Of a DNA stretch of 34,516 bases, positions 8,197 through 16,737 are shown one piece after another (positions within the stretch are counted from its first letter, which is position 1; every line of letters begins with the position of its first letter). A program made the translations under genes and the position numbers. The notes under the pieces were generated by a model. The model was given only the letters and a program-made list of their open reading frames with translations, did not search any database and was not told where the DNA came from. The stretch is from positions 1-34,516 of the forward strand of contig CAMHNK010000007.1 of assembly GCA_946186455.1 (NCBI GenBank), given 5' to 3'. Origin of the DNA: an uncultured Candidatus Saccharibacteria bacterium (GTDB lineage: Bacteria > Patescibacteriota > Saccharimonadia > Saccharimonadales > Saccharimonadaceae).

Positions 8197-9009
8197 ATGG
8201 TGAGTTTTTTTACTACCGAGGATCCATTAGATAAGATTATTTCGGAGACTTTTCCAGAGAAAGAAATCCTACAAACCGAACATATCTTGACCGGATGGAC
8301 AAATATAGTAATTGAGGTCACGACAAATGAAGGGTCGTATTTTTTTAGGTTCCCGAGAAACCCATTTTGGTCGAGGATGATTGTAAAAGATGCAGCGGTC
8401 TGCAATTTTGTCGATGGAAAGACTAGTTTTTACACGCCACAGATGAAACTTTATTACGATAAAAAGCACCGTCCGTATTCAGTACATGAGAAAATCGAGG
8501 GGTATACGCTGGGAGATAGGATTTATCATCTGTCACACACGGCACTCACGGGAGCGGCTTACGATGTGGCGAAGTTTATTAAGGAGCTATCTGGTATTGA
8601 TCTAAGAAGTGCGCCGAAAGAGGTACAGTTCCCGCTTTCGGAATTCCTGAAGGAACTCGATTACGAGCACTATAAAGAACATATTGATAAGGATCATGAG
8701 TTCATTAAGTTGACCGAACAGGATAAATTGGTGCATGGCGATTTGAACCTTGGTAATATCTTGCTCGATGAGAATGACAAGGTAATTGGCGTGATTGATT
8801 TCTGCTTTGCTGGAACTGGCAATCCGCAGATGGACGAGGCGAGAATCTTGTCGAGACCGGTGCCAAAAGAATTTGAAGAAGCATTCCTTGCGCAGTTTGC
8901 TGATACGTCAGATATCGACCGGATGAAAGAGGCATGGAAAAATATCGATGCCGGATATGCGGACCACATCCGCACAAATTTCCCGGAAATCAATTTGCCG
9001 GAATTATAG
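8197..9009 (+). CDS. APH/choline kinase-type phosphotransferase
   Basis: LVHGDLNLGNILLDENDKVIGVIDFCFAGTGNPQMDEARI motif. Confidence 0.85.
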   Translation: MVSFFTTEDPLDKIISETFPEKEILQTEHILTGWTNIVIEVTTNEGSYFFRFPRNPFWSRMIVKDAAVCNFVDGKTSFYTPQMKLYYDKKHRPYSVHEKIEGYTLGDRIYHLSHTALTGAAYDVAKFIKELSGIDLRSAPKEVQFPLSEFLKELDYEHYKEHIDKDHEFIKLTEQDKLVHGDLNLGNILLDENDKVIGVIDFCFAGTGNPQMDEARILSRPVPKEFEEAFLAQFADTSDIDRMKEAWKNIDAGYADHIRTNFPEINLPEL

Positions 9010-9804
9010 AGATTTTAGATAATTGATCTTAGCTTCGCGACGTTCGTCGTCGTCTTTTTTCGGGAGTTCGGTGCGATTCGAATAATCTTCGAAAATATCG
9101 AGACAGTCTTTAATCTTGCCGTCAAAGATTGGCGGTTTATCGTAAACGCTCCAGAGAATAATGTGAGTGTCTGGGTGATTTTCGGCATAATAGACGATGG
9201 ATTTTTTAGTGGCGCGGATGAATTCGGCTTCAGTTTCTTTGGTGTGGCGCCAGGCGCGGCCGCTCAAGAACTTTTCGGTTACAGTTGGGGAGATGGCGAT
9301 CATTAAGATGATCTGATTATAATTAGCGGCGGTGAGCATTTCTTGAAGAATGTGTTCCATGGCTGGATCGAGAAGAGTGACGTCTAAAATAATGTCATAG
9401 CCGTTTTTAATCAGTTCGGTGATGGCTAAGAATAACATAATGGTTGAGAACTCATCGGTCATTTTGCGGAGGTTTTCTTCGCCATAGAATTCTTTGATTT
9501 CGTTGTGATGCGGGTGGTATTTGACAAATTCGCGAGCCGCGACGAGGACCGGTTTTAATTCCCTATTTTTAAAGAAAGCTTCGGTGGCTGGGAGAAGTTG
9601 CGTGGTTTTACCGGAACCAGAAAGGCCGGCGATACGAATAAGATTTCTGCCTTTAGTCTTATCAGCGGTGAAGTCTTTTAAAACCTGCGGGAGAATAGCC
9701 GGGTAATCACTAATTTCAACTTGCCATTCAGGTTTCACTTGGCTTGGCCAGTGGGACTTCATGTAGGCAATGATTTGTTCTAGTTCAGAATGACTTTCAG
9801 ACAT
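9004..9804 (-). CDS. Zeta-toxin-like P-loop kinase
   Basis: IRIAGLSGSGKTTQLLPATEAFF Walker A plus DIILDVTLLDPA and Lys/Arg-rich kinase layout. Confidence 0.65.
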   Translation of the reverse strand: MSESHSELEQIIAYMKSHWPSQVKPEWQVEISDYPAILPQVLKDFTADKTKGRNLIRIAGLSGSGKTTQLLPATEAFFKNRELKPVLVAAREFVKYHPHHNEIKEFYGEENLRKMTDEFSTIMLFLAITELIKNGYDIILDVTLLDPAMEHILQEMLTAANYNQIILMIAISPTVTEKFLSGRAWRHTKETEAEFIRATKKSIVYYAENHPDTHIILWSVYDKPPIFDGKIKDCLDIFEDYSNRTELPKKDDDERREAKINYLKSL

Positions 9805-10691
9805 TTTTTCGGTTTCCTAACTTCAATGATTTTAATATTCTCGAAGGTTTTGTATTCACCCTCAGCTTGGAGTGAGACGGTAGATGGTTCAATAAATTCA
9901 AGGATGTCGCCTTTAGTTTCTTTGCCTGGAACGCGGGAAAGGATACTTTTTGTCATCAGTTTAGTGAGACGCCAAAAGTTCGTGGCGAGGCGGTCGGCGT
10001 AGCTACGAAAAACGTCTGGTTTTAAGAAATCTTTTCCGCCTTTCATGACGCGACACATAGAGCTACCACTAACGGCGGCATAATCAGAAGTTTTCTTGTG
10101 TTGAAGTTCACCGTTTATCTTGAATTCCGGAATGAAAGTTTTTTTGTGGCGATTTTTAAAATACCACTTCATGAGGTAAATATAGGAACGCCAGGAACTC
10201 TTGTGGCCTTTTTGGAGTTTTTTGCGAATCTTTTTATCATCGAAGAGCGCAACGGATTCGGCGGTCATACCAATCGTGACGTAGCAACAGGCGTAGCGCC
10301 AATGTTTGCCATCGACAATGACATCAAGCGGATAGAAGTTGGTGGATTTGAAGCCAGAGTTCAAAATGTCGTCGAACTTAAAGGTTCTGAGCGTGCGGGC
10401 GAGATCGTTGAAATTGCCGTATGGAAGAACAGAAAGAGTGACATCCTTGCCACTTTCCAAAATAGCGTTGGCAGAAACGGCAGCTGTAGCATCACCACCG
10501 GCAGACAAAACGACATCGCCGTCTTCTAGCACCTTTTTAAGGCGCTTGACGTTGTCCTCAAAGGGGGCTTTTTCAATGACAAATTTACCAATCATAAAGC
10601 CACTTATATTCGGGAGTCTTTCTAGGACTTCATTCCTAACTCGAACATAATTCGAGGAGTTGGGATTATAGACAACGAGGAGACGGCGCAT
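9780..10691 (-). CDS. Diacylglycerol kinase family lipid kinase
   Basis: RRLLVVYNPNSSN...GDVVLSAGGDATAAVSANAIL...LPYGNFNDLART motifs. Confidence 0.9.
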   Translation of the reverse strand: MRRLLVVYNPNSSNYVRVRNEVLERLPNISGFMIGKFVIEKAPFEDNVKRLKKVLEDGDVVLSAGGDATAAVSANAILESGKDVTLSVLPYGNFNDLARTLRTFKFDDILNSGFKSTNFYPLDVIVDGKHWRYACCYVTIGMTAESVALFDDKKIRKKLQKGHKSSWRSYIYLMKWYFKNRHKKTFIPEFKINGELQHKKTSDYAAVSGSSMCRVMKGGKDFLKPDVFRSYADRLATNFWRLTKLMTKSILSRVPGKETKGDILEFIEPSTVSLQAEGEYKTFENIKIIEVRKPKKCLKVILN

Positions 10692-11164
10692 TAGCTGTTG
10701 CCACCACTACTACTTTGCTGCTCAGAACTACCACCATTATTAGAACCGCTATTATTAGCATTTGGATCAGTGCCAGTGAGCCACTGAACAATCACATTAG
10801 CTAGGAGGAAGAGCGCGACGCCAATCACGATTTCAACGATACGGCGTTTGGCTTTTTTGATCTGCTCTTCGTTATCGCCGGCAGTGAGATATTGGAAACC
10901 GACAAAGACTAAGGCAGCAAAACCAAGAGCACCAACAATCCACGAAAGAATATCAAGACCTTGCCTTAAAAGACACAAAATTCCGCCACCCTTACCGTCA
11001 TCCTTAGCACAGGATTTAAGAATTGCGGTTTTAGCAGTACCGTCGGTGTGAGTCGTTTCGCTGTGCTGGCTAGGACCATTGCTAGCCATGGCTGGAGCTG
11101 GCGTAGCAATAGTCGCGACTCCGAGTACGAGTGCGGTGAGAGCTAGAGCAATTTTTCTAATCAT
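10691..11164 (-). CDS. Secreted VirB2/TrbC-like pilin (two TM segments, signal peptide)
   Basis: Signal peptide then GLDILSWIVGALGFAALVFVGFQYLTAGDNEEQIKKAKRRIVEIVIGVALFLLANVIVQWL; AGGAGG ribosome-binding site. Confidence 0.7.
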   Translation of the reverse strand: MIRKIALALTALVLGVATIATPAPAMASNGPSQHSETTHTDGTAKTAILKSCAKDDGKGGGILCLLRQGLDILSWIVGALGFAALVFVGFQYLTAGDNEEQIKKAKRRIVEIVIGVALFLLANVIVQWLTGTDPNANNSGSNNGGSSEQQSSSGGNS

Positions 11165-11171
11165 ATACCTC

Positions 11172-12146
11172 CTATTTTAGATATTCGTGTAGTTTTTTGG
11201 TGTCTTTGTTCTTGCGAAGTTTTGACAAAGCTTTAGCTTCGATTTGACGAATACGCTCACGGGTAACATCAAATTCGTTACCAACTTCTTCGAGGGTGTG
11301 CGGACGACCGCCACCAATGCCAAAGCGGAGACGGATAATCTTTTGTTCACGATCGGTAAGAGTGGCAATGATTTCAGAAAGTTGTTCCTTTAAGATTTGG
11401 TTAGCGGCGGAATCTTCTGGCGAATCACGTTCTTCATCTTCAACAAAATCACCAAGGACAGAATCTTCGTCGTCGCCTTCACGGCCGACGGAAGCATCGA
11501 GCGAAGCGATGTCTTGCTTAATGCGCATGACGTAGTCGACTTTTTCTGGCTCCATATCTAATTCTTTAGCAATTTCTTCGTTAGTCGGTTCGCGATTTAG
11601 TTCGGAAGTAAGTTTTCTAGTAGTGCGGAGAACTTTGTTAATGGTTTCAACCATGTGAACTGGAATACGAATGGTACGGGCTTGGTCAGCGATAGCACGG
11701 GTAATGGCTTGGCGTACCCACCAAGTGGCGTAGGTGGAGAATTTGAAACCTTTTTCTGGATCGAATTTTTCGACGGCACGAAGTAGGCCAGTGTTTCCCT
11801 CTTGGATTAAATCGAGAAAATCGAGGCCACGGCCACCATAACGCTTGGCAATCGAGACGACAAGACGCATGTTGGATTCGACCATCTTGTCTTTGGCTTT
11901 TTTATCACCTTTGACGATGCGCTGAGCAAGGTCGGCTTCTTCTTCTGGAGTGAGAAGTGGAATTTTACCAATCTCACGAAGATAAAGACGCACGGAGTCG
12001 TCGGCAAAGGCGTCGACGTTTTCAGCGGTAATGGCGAGGTCTTCGTCGGAAAACTCTTCTTCACCTTCAAGGTCAGAAGTTTCGGGCTCGTCAAAGTCGA
12101 GTGATAAATCACTCGGATTCAAAATATCATCACTATTAGAATTCAT
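11172..12146 (-). CDS. rpoD: Primary RNA polymerase sigma factor
   Basis: [21 protein letters not shown]...[19 protein letters not shown]...[33 protein letters not shown]; region 4 [15 protein letters not shown]. Confidence 0.97.
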   Translation of the reverse strand: MNSNSDDILNPSDLSLDFDEPETSDLEGEEEFSDEDLAITAENVDAFADDSVRLYLREIGKIPLLTPEEEADLAQRIVKGDKKAKDKMVESNMRLVVSIAKRYGGRGLDFLDLIQEGNTGLLRAVEKFDPEKGFKFSTYATWWVRQAITRAIADQARTIRIPVHMVETINKVLRTTRKLTSELNREPTNEEIAKELDMEPEKVDYVMRIKQDIASLDASVGREGDDEDSVLGDFVEDEERDSPEDSAANQILKEQLSEIIATLTDREQKIIRLRFGIGGGRPHTLEEVGNEFDVTRERIRQIEAKALSKLRKNKDTKKLHEYLK

Positions 12147-12161
12147 TGAATAAAGTATAGA

Positions 12162-13796
12162 CTAGTTTGATGATTTTTGCAAGTCAGTAATCTCTTGCAG
12201 GATCTTCAAATATTCATCGGAAGAATCGTCTAATCCGGCGAGTTTTTCGTTTAATTCTTTGATGCGATCTTTCCTTATTTCAGTGTTGTAGCGTGCCATT
12301 AAATCAGCGGCTTCCTGCTCGTAATTCGGGGATTTGACGTTTTCGTGGCTAGTGTTAAAAATGAATTCGAGTTCGTTGATTCTGGTTTCATCCTCAGGTA
12401 CATCAAGAGGAATGTTGGTCTTTGTGATGCCACCGAAGAGTTTTAAGGCGAGCAGGCTATCTTCAAGTTTTTTGATGTGGTCTGGGGTGACAGTGGTTTT
12501 TGGTTTCTTTAAGTATTTGGTGGTTTGACTTAGTTTATCGTCTAAGCGCTTCCCTTTTTCGCGTAGAATGGTGACTTCAACGCCAAGTTTTTTGGCGACT
12601 TTTTCTTCGTAAGTGGCGCGTTCGATTTCGTCTTTGACGTAGCTTAAGAGTTTCAGGGCGATGTCAGAATACTTTTTCTTGTCTGGAGCGAGGCGGAGAT
12701 TCAAATTCTCCTCGTATTTGTTCAGGAGCCAGTCGACGGCTGGGACGCGTTCTTCGACGGCCTTTTGCCAGAGAGTTGGGTCTTTTTGAATGAGTTCGTC
12801 AGGGTCTTTGGCACCGTGGTAGTTTGAAATCACAGTGAGGTCAATGCCGAGGTCACCGGCAATCATAATGGCGCGTTCGGTGGCCTTTACACCGGCTTCA
12901 TCACCATCGTAAGCGAGACGGATATCGGAAGTGAGATTCGAAAGAGCTTTTAATTGCTGCTCGGTCATGGCGGTACCGGAAGTTGCCACGGCTTCTTTGA
13001 CGCCGGCTTGGTGCGACGAGATTACATCCATGTTGCCTTCGACGATGACGACAAAACCATTATGACGAATGGCCTCTTTGGCATTAGAAAGACCGAAGAT
13101 AAAACGAGATTTATTAAAGAGAATAGTATCTTGGGTGTTCAAATATTTTGGTTCGCCTTTGCCGACGATGCGAGCGGTGAAGCCAATGATGTTGCCGGTG
13201 GTGTCGATGAATGGGATCATCATGCGATCTCTAAACATGTCTTTACCATATTGATTGAGAAGGCCGGCATCTTTTAATTCTTGGTCGGTAAAGCCACGTT
13301 TTTTTAGAGCGTCGTAAAGAGCTTTGCCACTCGCGGGCGAGTAACCGATTTTAAATTCTTTCACGGTGTTACGGTTTAAGTTTCGTTTATAAAAAACGTA
13401 TTCACAGACTTCACGATTGCGAGCAAGGCAGGCCTGGTAAAACCGGGTAGCGAGGACGAGAGCTTCTTTGGCGCGGACTTTACGCTTGGTGACGTTCGGG
13501 TCACCGCCACGATATTTGGACAAATCAACACCGGCTTCAGCGGCAAGTTTTTCCATGGCCTCTTTGAAGCTAATACCTTCAACTTCCATGACGAAGGTAA
13601 AAATATCGCCACCCTTGTTGGCGGAAAAATCATGCCAAATACCTTTTTCTGGTGAAACCATAAAGCTTGGAGTCTTGTCTACTCCCCAAGGTGAATGGCC
13701 TTTTAAGTTCCGGCCGGCCCGTTTCAGCTCCACATAGCGCCCAACCACATCTTCAATGCTAAGCCGAGATTTAATTTCCTCCTTCGCATCGTTCAT
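12162..13796 (-). CDS. dnaG: DNA primase (CHC2 domain without zinc ligands)
   Basis: IEDVVGRYVELKRAGRNLKG...KTPSFMVSPEKG...; TOPRIM VIVEGNMDVISSHQAGVKEAVATSGTAM. Confidence 0.95.
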   Translation of the reverse strand: MNDAKEEIKSRLSIEDVVGRYVELKRAGRNLKGHSPWGVDKTPSFMVSPEKGIWHDFSANKGGDIFTFVMEVEGISFKEAMEKLAAEAGVDLSKYRGGDPNVTKRKVRAKEALVLATRFYQACLARNREVCEYVFYKRNLNRNTVKEFKIGYSPASGKALYDALKKRGFTDQELKDAGLLNQYGKDMFRDRMMIPFIDTTGNIIGFTARIVGKGEPKYLNTQDTILFNKSRFIFGLSNAKEAIRHNGFVVIVEGNMDVISSHQAGVKEAVATSGTAMTEQQLKALSNLTSDIRLAYDGDEAGVKATERAIMIAGDLGIDLTVISNYHGAKDPDELIQKDPTLWQKAVEERVPAVDWLLNKYEENLNLRLAPDKKKYSDIALKLLSYVKDEIERATYEEKVAKKLGVEVTILREKGKRLDDKLSQTTKYLKKPKTTVTPDHIKKLEDSLLALKLFGGITKTNIPLDVPEDETRINELEFIFNTSHENVKSPNYEQEAADLMARYNTEIRKDRIKELNEKLAGLDDSSDEYLKILQEITDLQKSSN

Positions 13797-13816
13797 GCTA
13801 TAATTATAGCATGAAC
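13791..13816. promoter_or_regulatory. 26-bp perfect palindrome forming divergent promoters for dnaG and the 13811 gene
   Basis: GTTCATGCTATAATTATAGCATGAAC equals its own reverse complement; TATAAT-N6-ATG on both strands. Confidence 0.85.
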
Positions 13817-14425
13817 CAACAAGAGTATCTCTCGCAAATCTCTAATAATGTTAGGCCACCAAAAGCACCAAAACCAAGTTTATTTTCTTCTGCAATTTTC
13901 AAGTGGGGGCTAATTGTGGTAGCAGCTATCATCGGTATTGCGATTTTTGGTGCAGTGATTTCTGGGAATAAAAAGAGCGTAAAAGATATGGCAATCGCTC
14001 TGAAACTGCACACTGATGGCACGATGGCTGAAGTGAAGAATTTTCAACCTTACATTAAGAATTCTTCCCTTAGAGCGAATGCAGCATCTTTAAACTCGGT
14101 ACTCTCAAATTTTGATAGTAGTTTAGTTGATTATATGAGCGCTAAGTACTCTTATAAGAAGGGTTCCGAAGCGAAGAAGGCGAAGACGAAAGCCGAAACT
14201 GCACAGCAGGCTTTACATGATGAATTATTCGAAGCAAAAATCAACGGCATGCTCGATGATATTTTTGCTCACAAAATGGCGTACGAGATTTCCCTATTTC
14301 AAGCTGAGATGGTAGCCATCGACAAAGCTACTTCAGATAACAATCTGAAGGAGATACTGGGCTCGCCATACGAAAGCTTGGGAAATCTTTACGAACTATT
14401 AAATAATTTTTCAGAAGCAAAGTAG
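13811..14425 (+). CDS. Single-pass membrane protein of unknown function
   Basis: 204 aa; TM segment WGLIVVAAIIGIAIFGAVIS, then a helical extracytoplasmic-like region. Confidence 0.7.
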   Translation: MNQQEYLSQISNNVRPPKAPKPSLFSSAIFKWGLIVVAAIIGIAIFGAVISGNKKSVKDMAIALKLHTDGTMAEVKNFQPYIKNSSLRANAASLNSVLSNFDSSLVDYMSAKYSYKKGSEAKKAKTKAETAQQALHDELFEAKINGMLDDIFAHKMAYEISLFQAEMVAIDKATSDNNLKEILGSPYESLGNLYELLNNFSEAK

Positions 14426-14437
14426 AAAGGAGCCAAA

Positions 14438-14863
14438 ATGGCAGAAAAAAAATCTGAAAAGGCAAAAGAAAAATTGCACGAAGTTCACGAGAAAAGTTCC
14501 GGCTTCAAAAAAGAATTTATTGAGTTTATCAACCGTGGTTCAGTTGTCGATCTCGCTGTAGGTGTCGCTGTAGGTGGTGCATTTACGGCAATCGTTAATT
14601 CCCTGGTGAATGACATCGTGATGCCAATCGTAGGTTTGATTGCTGGTGGCGTTGATTTTACCAACCTTGCAATTACCATCCCAAATTTCTTTGGTACGGG
14701 TGATGCAGCCGTGATTAAATATGGTAACTTCTTACAGAATGTGATTCAATTCCTCGTTATTGCTTGGGTGATTTTCATGATTGTAAAAGCGATGAACCGT
14801 TTGAATCGTCACCGTGACGCGAAGGCCGCTAAAGAAGAAGCCAAAAAAGAAGAAAAGAAATAA
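14438..14863 (+). CDS. mscL: Large-conductance mechanosensitive channel
   Basis: [58 protein letters not shown] ribosome-binding site. Confidence 0.96.
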   Translation: MAEKKSEKAKEKLHEVHEKSSGFKKEFIEFINRGSVVDLAVGVAVGGAFTAIVNSLVNDIVMPIVGLIAGGVDFTNLAITIPNFFGTGDAAVIKYGNFLQNVIQFLVIAWVIFMIVKAMNRLNRHRDAKAAKEEAKKEEKK

Positions 14864-14866
14864 ACT

Positions 14867-15919
14867 ATGAAAAATTCGCTGCAGACGAGAACCCACTATT
14901 TTGATTATTTAAGACTTTCGGCGATGTTTGCAGTGATGGTGCTCCACGTGGCAGCACAGAATTGGTATCACACGCCAGTAGATACATTTGAATGGCAGGC
15001 ATTTAATGTATTTGATAGTTTAATGCGTTGGGGTGTACCGGTTTTTGTGATGATTAGTGGGGCACTTTTCTTGGGTAAAGAGCATTCGATTAAAAAGATC
15101 TACAAGAAGAATATCCTAAGACTAGTAGTGGCACTGCTCTTTTGGTCCATTATCTATGCATTATGGCAGAGATTTGTGACCAATGAGATTACTTCTCCGA
15201 CAGATTTCTTGATTGCGGTCGTGAATGGACATGCACATCTGTGGTTTATTTATATGATTATCGGACTATATATGATTAGCCCGCTACTTAGAAAGATTGT
15301 GGAAGATAGAAAGCTCGCGTGGTATTTTGCGATACTATCAATCGTGTTTTCGTGTTTAATCCCGGAACTTATTAATATCATCAGTCTTAAGGCGGAGCTT
15401 CCGGCAAGTTTACTGGAAAGCGTGTCGGCGGCGCTCAAAATTAACTTCGTGATTGGGTTCTCGGGGTATTTTGTGCTCGGGCATCTACTCAATACAGCGA
15501 AGATTCAGAAAAAGAATGAAAGGTGGATTTATATCTTAGGTGCGGTGAGTTTGCTATTCACAATCTTCTTTACTTTGTTCGTGTCGCTAAGAGGCGGGAA
15601 ACCAACGGCCGATTATTATAGCAATATGACAGTGAACGTGATGCTGATGAGTGTCGCAGTGTTTACGTTCTTTAAGCAACACCTGAATAAGCCAATGAAG
15701 AAGCAGGCGCTCGTGGTGTTCTTATCAAAGTGTAGCTTTGGTGCATATTTGATTCATCTTTTGATTTTATACATGCTGGATTATTTCTGCCATTTTAATT
15801 CGCTGACAATTAATCCAGTGGTGACAGTGCCACTGATTTCGGTAATCATATTTGCCTTGTCGATGGGAATATCGGCAGCATTAAACAAAATACCAGTCGT
15901 AAAAGATTATTTAGTTTAG
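14867..15919 (+). CDS. Acyltransferase family 3 (OafA/WecH-like) membrane protein
   Basis: YFDYLRLSAMFAVMVLHVAAQNW plus about ten TM segments. Confidence 0.85.
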   Translation: MKNSLQTRTHYFDYLRLSAMFAVMVLHVAAQNWYHTPVDTFEWQAFNVFDSLMRWGVPVFVMISGALFLGKEHSIKKIYKKNILRLVVALLFWSIIYALWQRFVTNEITSPTDFLIAVVNGHAHLWFIYMIIGLYMISPLLRKIVEDRKLAWYFAILSIVFSCLIPELINIISLKAELPASLLESVSAALKINFVIGFSGYFVLGHLLNTAKIQKKNERWIYILGAVSLLFTIFFTLFVSLRGGKPTADYYSNMTVNVMLMSVAVFTFFKQHLNKPMKKQALVVFLSKCSFGAYLIHLLILYMLDYFCHFNSLTINPVVTVPLISVIIFALSMGISAALNKIPVVKDYLV

Positions 15920-15929
15920 TTTAGTTTAG
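15910..15929. repeat. (TTTAG)x4 microsatellite spanning two convergent stop codons
   Basis: tttagtttagtttagtttag read directly. Confidence 0.95.
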
Positions 15930-16204
15930 CTTAGGTTGTAACTTAAACGGACGAGATCTTCGAGTTCTTTTTCGTCGAGTTGGCCGGCGAGGACTATTTC
16001 AATACCACCACGGCCAAAGTAACGCGATTCCATGACGGATTCATACTTCTCTTCGAGGAGTTTGGCGAGTTCGCGGTCGGTGCGAACCTCGATGGTATTC
16101 TTGTTTTTGACAAGAAAAACTTTGTCATCTTTCAAGTATAATTCGCGATGTTCTTCAGTTTTCTGTTCATATGGGCCAATGCCGGTGACGTTTTTAATAT
16201 CCAT
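15926..16204 (-). CDS. Small protein, possibly MmcQ/YjbR-like
   Basis: MDIKNVTGIGPYEQ...GIEIVLAGQLDEKELEDLVRLSYNLS; the C-terminus resembles the MmcQ/YjbR end. Confidence 0.5.
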   Translation of the reverse strand: MDIKNVTGIGPYEQKTEEHRELYLKDDKVFLVKNKNTIEVRTDRELAKLLEEKYESVMESRYFGRGGIEIVLAGQLDEKELEDLVRLSYNLS

Positions 16205-16209
16205 GTTCC

Positions 16210-16737
16210 CTACTTTTTGATGAATGATAAATACCATTTAAATTCTTCGATAGAGCCTTTAATGTCGTCAAGAGCGCGATGATGATCGGCTTTAGTGAAT
16301 TTCTTATCAAGGGCGTTTTCGAAATAAATCTTCCAGGCGGAAACGTCGAGCATGCGGTAATGGAGCCTCTTATTTAATTCTGGCATTTCACGCTCGATGA
16401 ATTTACGATCTTGGTGAATGGAGTTGCCGGCAAGGTAGATTTCGGTGCCGAAGTTCTGATCGAGGAAATCTAGGAGTTTCTTCTCTACTGCCTTAACTGG
16501 TTCGCCAGAAGCGTTCTGAGCGAAGAGCGCGTCGTGACTCGTTTTATTCTTTTCCCAAAATTCGCCAACCATGCGAGATTTCATAAGGTCTTCATCGACT
16601 TTAACAACTGCTTCGAGATTTGCGATTTCGTTTAGTTCGAAATCAGTGGCGATAGCGGCGACTTCTAAAATCTTATCTTTTTCTGGTTCGAGGCCAGTCA
16701 TTTCAAGATCAATCCATAAAAGTTTTGCTTTTTTCAT
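16210..16737 (-). CDS. orn: Oligoribonuclease
   Basis: LLWIDLEMTGLEPEKDKILEVAAIATD...LAGNSIHQDRKFI...HHRALDDIKGSIEE; DEDDh motifs. Confidence 0.95.
   Translation of the reverse strand: MKKAKLLWIDLEMTGLEPEKDKILEVAAIATDFELNEIANLEAVVKVDEDLMKSRMVGEFWEKNKTSHDALFAQNASGEPVKAVEKKLLDFLDQNFGTEIYLAGNSIHQDRKFIEREMPELNKRLHYRMLDVSAWKIYFENALDKKFTKADHHRALDDIKGSIEEFKWYLSFIKK

Noticed and set aside
9004-9804. Toxin-antitoxin module based on the zeta-like kinase
   Set aside because: No small adjacent antitoxin ORF; neighbours are DAGK and a convergent phosphotransferase, so a TA call is unsupported.
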